Source: an uncultured Bacteroidales bacterium
Lineage (GTDB): Bacteria; Bacteroidota; Bacteroidia; Bacteroidales; F082
Assembly: GCA_947166105.1 (NCBI GenBank)
Contig: CAMVCZ010000021.1
Location: forward strand, 1-54,699
Reading direction: 5' to 3'
Length of the DNA: 54,699 bases
Shown: positions 1-8,058 of the stretch, one piece after another
Numbering within the stretch: the stretch's first letter is position 1
Layout: the number at the start of each line of letters is the position of its first letter
Notes under the pieces: generated by a model
The model's database searches: none
What the model was told of the DNA's origin: nothing
The model's input: only the letters and a program-made list of their open reading frames with translations
Position numbers and translations under genes: made by a program

Positions 1-2
1 GT

Positions 3-400
3 GTCGGGGATTGAAATTCCCCGATGAGGTAGGGTCGCCCTTTCAGGGCTTTGTAAGTGGGTCATAGCCCTGAAAGGGCGATTCTATTACAACGGAAGGT
101 TTCAACCTCCGCGTAGAAGGAGGGTTATGGTCATACTGATATGTCGGGGATTGAAATTCCCCGATGAGGTAGGGTCGCCCTTTCAGGGCTTGTAGTCTTC
201 AGAGCCCTGAAGGGGCGGTGTTATTACATCGGAGGTTTCAACCTCCGCGTAGAAAAAGGGCTATAGTCAAACTGATGCGCTGGGGATTGAAATTCCCCGA
301 TGAGATAGGGTCGCCCTTTCAGGGCTTTATAGGTGGGTCATAGCCCTGAAAGGGCGATTCTATTACAACGGACGGTTTCAACCTCCGCCAAAAACAAAGA
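3..400. repeat. Three tandem copies of a triple-hairpin intergenic repeat
   Basis: Units begin at 3, 143 and 279 (spacing 140 and 136), and the first may continue outside the window. Each unit has three inverted repeats: a 7-bp stem TCGGGGA/TCCCCGA (4-24 in copy 1), a perfect 16-bp stem (35-50 with 66-81 in copy 1) and a shorter GGAGGTT/AACCTCC-type stem. All three carry a TGAAA/TTTCA core. Copies differ mainly in loops and linkers while stems are kept, which points to structure. It resembles REP/BIME-type elements, but no RAYT transposase is in the window. No gene was seen in 1-566. Confidence 0.85.
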
Positions 401-420
401 CCATCAAGCAAGCCAAATGT

Positions 421-507
421 ATGTCGAAAACACCGAACAAATTACCGCTAAAACACCGAACAAAACGTGTCGAAAACACCGAACAAAACTGGTAAAAAAC
501 ACCGAAT
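421..507 (+). repeat. Iteron array A: four CACCGAA repeats, exact 23-bp period
   Basis: The core CACCGAA starts at 431, 454, 477 and 500, exactly 23 bp apart, usually inside a longer AAAACACCGAACAAA context. The last copy ends 4 bases before the -33 box of the downstream ATPase promoter. Bases 421-490 are repeated almost perfectly at 1912-1980, on the other side of the ATPase gene. Even spacing close to two helical turns suggests a protein-binding array; this is inference. Confidence 0.85.
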
Positions 508-510
508 AGA

Positions 511-542
511 TTTGCGTAATTCATTTATTTATAGTAATTTTG
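511..542 (+). promoter_or_regulatory. Bacteroides-type promoter of the 567 ATPase gene
   Basis: TTTG at 511-514, a 20-base spacer, then TAATTTTG at 535-542, matching the phylum consensus. The predicted start of transcription is about 20 bases upstream of the ATG at 567. The iteron array lies directly upstream. Confidence 0.75.
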
Positions 543-566
543 CGTCGAATTTAAAAATGGTGAATT

Positions 567-1856
567 ATGGACTACTATAAAAGGATGGCAGACATCCAAC
601 TTGAAGAGCGTTTGAACGCCTTCGGAGCGGTGTTGATAGAAGGTCCCAAATGGTGCGGAAAAACCACTACTGCGGAGCAGTTGGCGGGCAGTGTGATTAA
701 GTTGCAGTCGCCCGACATGCGTGAGCAGTATCTCACCACCGCCGCGTCAAAGCCGTCGTTGTTGCTGCAAGGAGCCACGCCACGGCTCATCGACGAATGG
801 CAAGACGCTCCCGTCATTTGGGATGCCGTGCGCACCTTGCTGGACGAGAGAGGACTTGAAGGACAATTCATCCTGACAGGCTCAAATGCAGTGGATAAGA
901 GCAAGATACATCATTCCGGAAACGGTCGCATCTCGAAAATGGAAATGTTGCCGATGAGCCTTTGGGAATCGAGGGAATCCAATGGAACGGTCAGTTTGAC
1001 GGAATTGTTTGACAACCCACAAATGGACATTGCGGCGGTTTCCGACATGCAGGTTGAGGATATCATTTTTGCTGCCTGTCGCGGCGGGTGGCCAGCCACT
1101 TTGCGCCTCAAGGACGAAAAGTCGAAACTGATGGTGGCCAAAGACTATTTCCGAACCGTTTGCAAGGAGGACATTTCGAGGATTGACGGCGTGCAAAGGG
1201 ACGAGAAACTAACGCGGATGATCTTGCGCTCATATGCACGTAATATCTCCACCTTGGCCAAGAAAACGACCTTGCTCGCCGATGTGTCGGCATCAGAGGA
1301 GATGACCTGCTCGATGGACACCTTCACCTCGTATGTCACGGCTTTGGAGAAACTGTTTGTCGTTCAGGATGTTGAGGCCTGGTGCCCGGCCATTCGCAGC
1401 AAGTCGGTCATTCGCAGCACACCGAAGCGCACGTTCTGCGACCCGAGTGTGGCCGTGGCTGCTATGCAACTATCGCCTAAAGCTTTGATGACCCAATTCA
1501 AGACTTTCGGCTTCCTCTTTGAGCAGTTGTGCATCAGGGACTTGAAGGCCTACACTTCCGACATTGACTCGCATATCGGCTATTATCGAGATAAATATGG
1601 CTTGGAGGCAGATGTTGTGCTGCATATCAACGATGGCCGTTACGCGCTGATAGAGTGTAAGTTGGGCAGCACGGAAATCGAGGAAGGAGCTGGTCATCTT
1701 TGCGAATTGCAGCGGCTTATCAGAGAGCATAACAAAACGGATCAGCAGACCCTGATACGCGAGCCTGATTTGCTGCTTGTTCTCACTGGTGGGCAGTATG
1801 CCTATCGCCGAAAAGACGGCGTTTTTGTAGTGCCGATTGGGTGTTTGAAAAATTGA
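567..1856 (+). CDS. AAA_14/DUF4143-family ATP-binding protein
   Basis: The 429-residue protein has a Walker A GPKWCGKTT (26-34), a Walker B LIDEWQ (73-78), an ATPase core to about residue 210, a helical linker, and a C-terminal DUF4143-like domain. That domain contains EADVVL and, some ten residues on, IECKLG, which resembles the D...ExK core of PD-(D/E)XK nuclease folds. These proteins are common and multi-copy in Bacteroidota; their cellular role is not established. The gene has its own promoter and is bracketed by two ~70-bp copies of a 23-bp iteron array. A paralogue sits at 24069-25400. The ATG at 567 is chosen because it follows the -7 box by a short leader. An out-of-frame 7-codon ORF (557-580) overlaps the start. 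Confidence 0.85.
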   Translation: MDYYKRMADIQLEERLNAFGAVLIEGPKWCGKTTTAEQLAGSVIKLQSPDMREQYLTTAASKPSLLLQGATPRLIDEWQDAPVIWDAVRTLLDERGLEGQFILTGSNAVDKSKIHHSGNGRISKMEMLPMSLWESRESNGTVSLTELFDNPQMDIAAVSDMQVEDIIFAACRGGWPATLRLKDEKSKLMVAKDYFRTVCKEDISRIDGVQRDEKLTRMILRSYARNISTLAKKTTLLADVSASEEMTCSMDTFTSYVTALEKLFVVQDVEAWCPAIRSKSVIRSTPKRTFCDPSVAVAAMQLSPKALMTQFKTFGFLFEQLCIRDLKAYTSDIDSHIGYYRDKYGLEADVVLHINDGRYALIECKLGSTEIEEGAGHLCELQRLIREHNKTDQQTLIREPDLLLVLTGGQYAYRRKDGVFVVPIGCLKN

Positions 1857-1911
1857 GGTGCTGATGGAACCAAAGGTTTATGAATATGAGTTTTTGAGAT
1901 GAGGGCATTTC

Positions 1912-1980
1912 ATGTCGAAAACACCGAACAAATTACCGCTAAAACACCGAACAAAACGTGTCGAAATCACCGAACAAACT
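1912..1980 (+). repeat. Iteron array B: second copy of the 23-bp array
   Basis: CACCGAA cores start at 1922, 1945 and 1968, again exactly 23 bp apart. The 69 bases match 421-490 with one substitution and one single-base deletion, in the same orientation. The array ends 8 bases before the ATG of the next gene, so it could also act on that gene. Confidence 0.85.
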
Positions 1981-1988
1981 ACCTATAA

Positions 1989-2573
1989 ATGATTGAAAAC
2001 CATCCACTAAATCCGTTCTTGCCGCCCAATGCCAAGGTGCTGTTTTTGGGCAGTTTCCCGCCGCCGAAAAAACGCTGGTGCATGGACTTTTTCTACCCCA
2101 ATTTCATCAATGACCACTGGCGCATTGAGGGGCAAATCTGGTTCGGCGACCGTAACCATTTCGTGGATTTGGAGCATAAACGCTTCAAAATGAACGAAAT
2201 CGTCACATTCCTGAACGAGAAAGGCATTGCCTTCTTCGACACGGCCACGGCGGTCAATCGGCTGAAAGACAATGCCTCTGATGCCTTCTTGGAGATAGTG
2301 GAACACACTGACATTGAGGCACTTTTGGCGCAAATGCCACAATGTCGCACCATCGCCACCACAGGCGAGAAGGCCACTACTGAAGTCTGCGCCTATTACA
2401 AGATCGATTCTATACCCTCGCCCAACGGCCAAGTCGCGCTGCGGGAGGGTTTGACATTGTACCGTTTGCCTTCATCCTCAAGGGCTTATCCTTTGGCATT
2501 TGACAAGAAAGTTGAAGCCTATCAGAGGATGTTTGAGGCGGTGTTTGGGGCTTCCGTTTTAGGGATGGAATGA
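1989..2573 (+). CDS. Uracil-DNA glycosylase superfamily protein
   Basis: The 194-residue protein begins with the superfamily motif 1 in the form LFLGSFPPPKKRW followed by FFYPNFINDHW, as in the hypoxanthine/deoxyinosine-DNA glycosylase-like branch. It has the late motif LPSSSRAYP, corresponding to the leucine/serine DNA-intercalation loop. The expected role is excision of a damaged or deaminated base in base-excision repair. Substrate cannot be told from sequence. No -7 box was found just upstream; iteron array B fills that space, so the gene may be read through from the ATPase gene or controlled by the array. Confidence 0.7.
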   Translation: MIENHPLNPFLPPNAKVLFLGSFPPPKKRWCMDFFYPNFINDHWRIEGQIWFGDRNHFVDLEHKRFKMNEIVTFLNEKGIAFFDTATAVNRLKDNASDAFLEIVEHTDIEALLAQMPQCRTIATTGEKATTEVCAYYKIDSIPSPNGQVALREGLTLYRLPSSSRAYPLAFDKKVEAYQRMFEAVFGASVLGME

Positions 2574-2615
2574 GATAAGCGGCTATTTTTGCTGCGTGAA
2601 TTGAAGAAAAATCTT

Positions 2616-2623
2616 TATTTTTG
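2616..2623 (+). promoter_or_regulatory. -7 promoter element of parC
   Basis: TATTTTTG lies 19 bases upstream of the parC ATG at 2643. A well-placed -33 box is not clear. Confidence 0.5.
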
Positions 2624-2642
2624 CACCGTTTGAAAACGCATA

Positions 2643-5390
2643 ATGGAAATCGAAGACAATTTGGAGAACGAACCCAAGGACGAGCAGTTGCCGGACGAGA
2701 CTTTTGAAGGTGTGCAAGACGCTCAGGCTCAAGAGGATGAACATCATATCATCCCCTTGAAAGGCATGTTCGAGAACTGGTTTCTCGACTATGCCTCGTA
2801 TGTCATCCTTGAACGTGCCGTGCCTGCCATTGAGGACGGCTTGAAGCCCGTGCAACGCCGCATTCTGCACTCGATGGACGAACTCGACGATGGTCGCTTC
2901 AATAAGGTGGCCAACATCGTGGGCAACACGATGAAATACCATCCGCATGGCGATGCTTCCATTGGTGATGCACTGGTGCAACTCGCTCAAAAAGAACTGC
3001 TTATGGATACGCAGGGAAACTTCGGCAACATCCTCACGGGCGATGATGCGGCTGCCCCACGTTATATCGAGGCGCGGCTGTCGAAGTTTGCCAAAGAGGT
3101 CGTTTTCAACCATAAAACCACTGACTGGACGCGCTCATACGACAACCGCAACGCTGAGCCAGTTTCACTGCCAGTGAAGTTCCCATTGCTGTTGGCGCAA
3201 GGCACTGAAGGCATTGCCGTGGGCTTGGCCTCCAAGTTCTTGCCGCACAACTTCAACGAACTGATTGATGCCTCCGTAGCTTATTTACGCGACGAGCCTT
3301 TCACGCTCTATCCCGACTTCCCGACGGGCGGCCTGATGGATGTGACCAACTACAATGACGGTTTGCGCGGCGGCAAGGTGCGCATCCGCGCAAGAATCAG
3401 CCAGCAAGACAAAAAAACGCTTGTAATCAGCGAGATACCTTACGGAACCACCACAGGCGGCTTGATTGAAAGCATCGTGAAGTGCAACGACAAGGGCAAA
3501 ATCAAAATCAAGAAAATTGACGACAATACCGCCGAACAGTGCGAAATCGTGATTTACCTGAACCCTGGTGTTTCTCCCGACCAAACCATCGACGCACTTT
3601 ATGCCTTCACGGATTGCGAAGTGTCGATTTCGCCTAACGCTTGCGTCATCGTGAACCAGCATCCGGCGTTCCTCGGCGTGAGCGAGATCCTGAAACTCAG
3701 CACCGACCGCACAATGGAACTCTTGAGCCTCGAACTGCGCATTTTGCTCGACGAGTTGGCCAACAGTTGGCATTGGGTGTCGTTGGAGAAGATTTTCTTC
3801 GAGAAGGGCATTTATAAGGAGTTGGAAAACAAGGACTACGCCACTTGGGACAACCAACTGACAGGCATCGAGCGGCGTTTTGACCCGTATCGCAATCTGC
3901 TTAAACGTGAGGTAACCCGCGAGGATGTGGAGAAGCTATGCGAGAAGCCCGTGCGCAAGATTTCCAAGTTCGACATCAAGAAAGCCGATGAACAAATCGC
4001 TGATATTGAGAAGCGTATGGAAGAGGCGCAATACCACCTCGACCATATTGTGGACTATACCATCGACTATTTCTTGCGCATCAATGAGAAATACGGCGAG
4101 GGTCGCGAGCGCAAGACCGAAATCCGTAACTTCGACAACATCTCCGCCGTGGCCGTGGCCGCCAACAACGAGAAACTTTATGTGAACAAGGAGGAAGGCT
4201 TCGTTTGCACTGGCGAAGGCCTGAAACGCGAGAAAAACAAGGAAGCATACGAATATGTGTGCGACTGCTCCGACATGGACGACATCATCGTTTTCCACGA
4301 GGACGGCAAATATGCAGTGGTCAAATTACAGCCGAAACTCTTTGTGGGACAGAAGGTTATCCATGTCGATGTGTTCCACAAGAACGATGGTCGCACCACC
4401 TACAATGTGGTCTATCGCGACGGCAAGAATGGTGCGCCGCATTATGTGAAGCGTTTCGCCGTGAAGGGCGTCACCCGCGACAAGGAATACGACCTCACGC
4501 AAGGCAAGCCCGGCTCGAAAGTACGCTATTTTTCCTCGAATCCGAATGGTGAGGCCGAGGTTATCAAAGTAACCTTAGTGTTGTTCAACAAGAAGCAAAA
4601 AACCGTCGACTACAAGTTTGCCGACCTTGGCGTGAAAGGTCGCGACGCGCGAGGCAACCTGCTCACGAAGTACGAGGTCAAGGAAATCAAGAAGGGTGGG
4701 GAAGGCGTTTCCACACTTGACGCTCGCGAGATTTGGTTTGATGACACCGTGCGCCGCCTCAACGCCGACAAGCGCGGACAATACCTCGGCGCATTTGAAG
4801 GCGAAGACCGTATCTTGCAGATTTTCAGCAATGGCGAGTTCAAGATTTCGGGCTTCGACCTCAACACCCATTTCGACGATGACATGATCGAAATCCGCAA
4901 GTTCGACCCCGACGAAATTTTTTCCGTCGTTTATATCGAAGGCGAGACGCAAAAGATGTACTTGAAGCGTTTCTGCATCGAGGTCGAAACCAAGTTGAAC
5001 GCCCGCGCTTCCTTCATCGGCGAGCATCCCGATGCGAAATATTTGGGCATGAGTACTGACACTTTGCCGCGCCTGTTGTTGAGTTACAAGGTCAGCGACG
5101 CAGGCAACAGTTTCCCCGACGACGAGGTGAATGTGGAAGAATTTATTGGTATCAAGAGTTATAAGGCAAAAGGTAAACGCTTGTCAACGAGGGAGATAGA
5201 AAGTTGGCAATTCCTTGAGCCTTTCCAACCAGAACCACAAGAAGAAACCGAGGTTCCTGAGCCTGTCGAAGGAACAGAAAACGAGGATAAAATCGAAGTC
5301 AATCCCGCCGATGTGCCGTTGGAAATCGTGGAAACGAAGGAAGAACCCAAGGGCGACGGTATACAAATGGATTTGTTTGATAATGTTTAA
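2643..5390 (+). CDS. parC: DNA topoisomerase IV subunit A
   Basis: This 915-residue type IIA topoisomerase A subunit cuts and rejoins duplex DNA to decatenate chromosomes. The DNA-gate winged helix contains QRRIL (71-75) and the catalytic tyrosine Y141 in APRYIEARLS. The tower and coiled-coil follow, then a C-terminal beta-pinwheel region (roughly 520-850). The absence of a canonical GyrA-box and the divergent C-terminus favour ParC over GyrA. The tail is acidic and low-complexity, contains a palindromic insertion encoding VPEPVEGT, and ends in QMDLFDNV, which resembles a beta-clamp-binding motif. parE is not in the window. The next gene starts 37 bases downstream, so co-transcription is possible. 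Confidence 0.93.
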   Translation: MEIEDNLENEPKDEQLPDETFEGVQDAQAQEDEHHIIPLKGMFENWFLDYASYVILERAVPAIEDGLKPVQRRILHSMDELDDGRFNKVANIVGNTMKYHPHGDASIGDALVQLAQKELLMDTQGNFGNILTGDDAAAPRYIEARLSKFAKEVVFNHKTTDWTRSYDNRNAEPVSLPVKFPLLLAQGTEGIAVGLASKFLPHNFNELIDASVAYLRDEPFTLYPDFPTGGLMDVTNYNDGLRGGKVRIRARISQQDKKTLVISEIPYGTTTGGLIESIVKCNDKGKIKIKKIDDNTAEQCEIVIYLNPGVSPDQTIDALYAFTDCEVSISPNACVIVNQHPAFLGVSEILKLSTDRTMELLSLELRILLDELANSWHWVSLEKIFFEKGIYKELENKDYATWDNQLTGIERRFDPYRNLLKREVTREDVEKLCEKPVRKISKFDIKKADEQIADIEKRMEEAQYHLDHIVDYTIDYFLRINEKYGEGRERKTEIRNFDNISAVAVAANNEKLYVNKEEGFVCTGEGLKREKNKEAYEYVCDCSDMDDIIVFHEDGKYAVVKLQPKLFVGQKVIHVDVFHKNDGRTTYNVVYRDGKNGAPHYVKRFAVKGVTRDKEYDLTQGKPGSKVRYFSSNPNGEAEVIKVTLVLFNKKQKTVDYKFADLGVKGRDARGNLLTKYEVKEIKKGGEGVSTLDAREIWFDDTVRRLNADKRGQYLGAFEGEDRILQIFSNGEFKISGFDLNTHFDDDMIEIRKFDPDEIFSVVYIEGETQKMYLKRFCIEVETKLNARASFIGEHPDAKYLGMSTDTLPRLLLSYKVSDAGNSFPDDEVNVEEFIGIKSYKAKGKRLSTREIESWQFLEPFQPEPQEETEVPEPVEGTENEDKIEVNPADVPLEIVETKEEPKGDGIQMDLFDNV
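5253..5275 (+). repeat. In-frame palindromic mini-element in parC
   Basis: The core GAGCCTGTCGA (5259-5269) is flanked by perfect inverted arms GTTCCT (5253-5258) and AGGAAC (5270-5275). The same 11-base core, in either orientation and with different but still complementary arms, occurs at 38279-38289, 48360-48370 and 54497-54507. Here it encodes VPEPVEGT in the disordered C-terminal tail. Confidence 0.8.
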
Positions 5391-5427
5391 CTCTATTTAT
5401 CACAAAACTTGTAAAACCTACAAAACA

Positions 5428-6291
5428 ATGAATAAACTCGATAAACGTGTGGCAATTGCACAACCGTGCGTTGCCGGAAAACTGCCGGTTGGCAAGTTTT
5501 CCCACACATCAAAAAAACTAAGTTTTGGGTGTTTTGTTTGTTTTGTGGTATTTCTACTGACTTTTACGGGCTGCCAAACTGAATTGAAATTGGCCAAGCG
5601 ATATATGGCCGAGCGACCCAATATCGCGGCGGCGGTGTATTTTCCCGAACAAGCCGAGGTGAAATCGGAATACAACACGCAATATGGCAGGAAAACCGAG
5701 GTTTTGAATGGCTTCAGTCAGGACTTGTTCCTCGATGTCATGTACAACGCATACGCAGAGGCGTTGGGCGATTATGGCATTGAAGTCTATGTGCCTGAAA
5801 ACGCTGACAATGTGCAAGTTGACTCAACCCATTGGTTAGTGATGCTATCCCGAATGGAGATTTCTGGACGCATCACGGAATTCGAGGATTATTTGTATAG
5901 CGACACCGAAGAATTCAGTTACAAGCACCCTTTGAACACGGTCAATGTGGCCTCGTGGTTTGAAATCAATGATGGCGACTGGAAGCCCGTGCTGTTTTGC
6001 GAGCACAACCTCATGGACGGTTTCGAATCCAATACGGACTTTTCGATTTGGACACAAAAGATAGACTATACCTATACCATTGACACTCTGAAACTTAGAG
6101 ATGTCTACAATTATGCCGTGTATTTGGGCAAACTCTATGCGGGCTACACTTACGATTACATGATGAACAGTTATGTGGGCGCGGAACTGAAGAAAATGGG
6201 CTATGCCTATCAGTTGCTGCTGCGCTATGATCCTTATCGGAAGCAATTGCGGTATGCGGATGAGGATGGGTTTGTGGAAATCAATGATTAA
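5428..6291 (+). CDS. Bacteroidales lipoprotein of unknown function
   Basis: I do not recognise a family. The 287-residue reading from ATG 5428 has a hydrophobic stretch (about 33-47) ending in the lipobox LTFTGC, so the mature protein should be a lipoprotein of about 240 residues rich in Tyr, Asp and Glu. The region before the hydrophobic stretch is unusually long and overlaps a double-hairpin DNA element (5447-5507), which may have extended the N terminus. An alternative in-frame ATG at 5386 overlaps the parC stop region. The gene lies 37 bases after parC and its end overlaps the convergent cdaA stop by 4 bases. Expression and coding to the end look sound; the exact start is uncertain. Confidence 0.7.
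   Translation: MNKLDKRVAIAQPCVAGKLPVGKFSHTSKKLSFGCFVCFVVFLLTFTGCQTELKLAKRYMAERPNIAAAVYFPEQAEVKSEYNTQYGRKTEVLNGFSQDLFLDVMYNAYAEALGDYGIEVYVPENADNVQVDSTHWLVMLSRMEISGRITEFEDYLYSDTEEFSYKHPLNTVNVASWFEINDGDWKPVLFCEHNLMDGFESNTDFSIWTQKIDYTYTIDTLKLRDVYNYAVYLGKLYAGYTYDYMMNSYVGAELKKMGYAYQLLLRYDPYRKQLRYADEDGFVEIND
5447..5507. repeat. Double hairpin enclosed by an outer stem (three-way-junction shape)
   Basis: The outer arms GTGTGG (5447-5452) and CCACAC (5502-5507) enclose two hairpins. One is GGCAA/TTGCC with an inner GCAC/GTGC stem (5451-5475). The other is GGAAAACT/AGTTTTCC with inner GCC/GGC (5476-5502). Outer and inner arms share a few bases, so the junction is tight. The element lies inside the predicted start of the lipoprotein gene. 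Confidence 0.65.
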
Positions 6292-7061
6292 CCATTCAAT
6301 TCTGTTTCAATCATTTCCTTCAATTCTGACGCTTTCAAAGTCCGGATTTCCCCGTTTGTGACCATGCTGATATTGCCCGTTTCCTCCGAAACCACGAGCG
6401 CGATGCAGTCGTTGACTTCGGTCACGCCGATGGCGGCGCGGTGGCGCAGGCCGTAATGCCCGGGAATGTTGGATTTTTGGGTCACGGGAAGGATGCAACG
6501 GGCAGAAGTAATGCGGTTGTTGCGAATGATCATGGCACCGTCGTGCAAGGGGCTGTTTTTGAAGAAAATGTTCTCAATCAGCGGGTTACTGATGTCAGCG
6601 TTGACGAGAACACCCGTTGAGATGATGTCGTCGAGGTTGTTCTTTCGGGCGATGAGGATGAGTGCGCCTTGCTTGATGTCCGACATGTTTTGGCAGGCCT
6701 TGGTGATGGCATCCACATTGAGTCCAGCGTTGCCCGTAACTCTCAGAAACTTAAACTTTTGCATTAATTTCCCTTCCTGAGCCTGCGTGCCGATGGTGAA
6801 TAGGAAGCGTCGGATTTCAGGCTGGAAAATGATAATCAGCGCAATGAAACCCACACTGACGAAAGCTCCAAGGATGGAACTCAATAATTCCATCTGCAAA
6901 GCCTTGACTATCTGCCAACTAAGGAAGATGGCCACTATGCCGAGGAAGATGCTGATGGCCGTGGTGCCTTTCAGGATGCGGTAGAACCAATAGAAAAGCA
7001 GGGCTACCAAAAATATGTCGATGATGTCGAAAATGCGGACTTGGATGAAAAGGTCAATCAT
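6288..7061 (-). CDS. cdaA: Diadenylate cyclase, membrane-anchored CdaA type
   Basis: The 257-residue enzyme makes cyclic di-AMP from two ATP. Three N-terminal membrane segments (about 12-29, 34-51, 62-80) precede the DisA_N/DAC domain, with the catalytic DGA motif (174-176) and the RHR motif (206-208, in GLRHRAAIG). Length is typical of CdaA. Its start overlaps the end of folP by 4 bases (ATGA), so the two are translationally coupled, an arrangement I recall for this phylum. The usual regulator CdaR and glmM of Firmicutes are not adjacent. Its 3' end overlaps the convergent lipoprotein gene by 4 bases. Confidence 0.93.
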   Translation of the reverse strand: MIDLFIQVRIFDIIDIFLVALLFYWFYRILKGTTAISIFLGIVAIFLSWQIVKALQMELLSSILGAFVSVGFIALIIIFQPEIRRFLFTIGTQAQEGKLMQKFKFLRVTGNAGLNVDAITKACQNMSDIKQGALILIARKNNLDDIISTGVLVNADISNPLIENIFFKNSPLHDGAMIIRNNRITSARCILPVTQKSNIPGHYGLRHRAAIGVTEVNDCIALVVSEETGNISMVTNGEIRTLKASELKEMIETELNG

Positions 7062-7906
7062 AGTTGAATTTTTGGCGCAAAATTACGAAAAGAACTGACC
7101 AATTCGATGGCTTCGCGTGCATTTTTCACATCATGGACGCGGAGGATGTCCGCTCCATTGAGCAGGGCAATGGTGTTCAGCACGGTAGTGCCGTTCTCAG
7201 CGGTCTGTGGCGTTGTGCCAAGCACCTTATTTATTAATGACTTTCGCGAAATGCCGATGAGGATAGGCAAGTTGTCATAGCGATAACGATTCAAGTTGCT
7301 GAGTAACTGATAGTTGGCTTCCAAACTCTTACCGAAACCTATGCCAGGGTCGAGGATGATTTGCTGTTCGCCGTAGGCTTCCAGAATGGCGCATTGCTTC
7401 TCGAAAAACTCCATCACGGTCTGGTGGATGTCGCCGCCGAGGGCGTATTGGTGCATGGTTTCTGGCGTGCCCACGCAATGCATCATTATGTATGGGATGT
7501 GGTTTTTGCCGATGTAGGGCAACATTTCCGCATCAAACAGCCCGCCCGAAATGTCATTGATGAGGTCGGCACCCGCGCTCATGCAGGCTTCGGCCACGTT
7601 TTTCCTGAACGTGTCGATGGAAATCAGGGCTTCGGGAAAGGCTTTTCGGATGGCTTTCAGTATCGGGATGACACGCTCCAATTCCTCCTGTTCTGTGGCG
7701 ATGGCGTTGTTGGGCCGAGTGGAGCAGCCCCCGATGTCGATGAAGTCGGCACCATTGGAAATCATCTGTTCGCAATGTTGCAAAGCGTTGTCCATCAAGT
7801 TATAACGCCCTCCATCCGAGAACGAGTCGGGGGTCACATTGAGGATGCCCATGATTGCGGGGCGGTCGAAAATGAAGGTCTTGTTTCGTGATGTGATTTG
7901 TAACAT
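7058..7906 (-). CDS. folP: Dihydropteroate synthase
   Basis: The 282-residue enzyme joins p-aminobenzoate to dihydropterin pyrophosphate in folate synthesis and is the sulfonamide target. The family signatures are clear: MGILNVTPDSFSDGG near residues 19-33, IGGCSTRPN in the pterin-binding region, and LDPGIGFGKS. It is the first gene of a two-gene operon with cdaA. A -7 box TATTTTTG lies 26 bases upstream on the minus strand. Confidence 0.95.
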   Translation of the reverse strand: MLQITSRNKTFIFDRPAIMGILNVTPDSFSDGGRYNLMDNALQHCEQMISNGADFIDIGGCSTRPNNAIATEQEELERVIPILKAIRKAFPEALISIDTFRKNVAEACMSAGADLINDISGGLFDAEMLPYIGKNHIPYIMMHCVGTPETMHQYALGGDIHQTVMEFFEKQCAILEAYGEQQIILDPGIGFGKSLEANYQLLSNLNRYRYDNLPILIGISRKSLINKVLGTTPQTAENGTTVLNTIALLNGADILRVHDVKNAREAIELVSSFRNFAPKIQL

Positions 7907-7931
7907 ACCAATTGCTGAAGTTTAAAAGTCG

Positions 7932-7939
7932 CAAAAATA
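7932..7939 (-). promoter_or_regulatory. -7 promoter element of folP-cdaA
   Basis: TATTTTTG read on the minus strand, giving a leader of about 20 bases before the folP ATG at 7906. It is divergent from the 8033 promoter. Confidence 0.6.
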
Positions 7940-8032
7940 TGGTTTTTTCGATTGACTTTGCCGTTTTTCTTGTTTTTCATTTGCCGTTTGAATCTGCGTT
8001 GGAAAATTGTCGAGGTTTTGCGTAAAAATATG

Positions 8033-8040
8033 TATCTTTG
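8033..8040 (+). promoter_or_regulatory. -7 promoter element of the 8059 ATPase gene
   Basis: TATCTTTG, followed by GCAGCC as in other promoters of this window. It leaves a leader of about 15 bases before ATG 8059 and makes the in-frame TTG at 8038 an unlikely start. Confidence 0.6.
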
Positions 8041-8058
8041 CAGCCAAAGACGAAATCG

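Noticed and set aside
1..530. CRISPR-like repeat arrays in the first 530 bases
   Set aside because: The 138-bp units are nearly identical throughout, with no unique spacers, and the 23-bp array has short degenerate spacers of the same sequence. No cas genes are present.
8038..8058. TTG start at 8038 for the AAA ATPase
   Set aside because: It overlaps the -7 box TATCTTTG, so it could not be in the transcript from that promoter.
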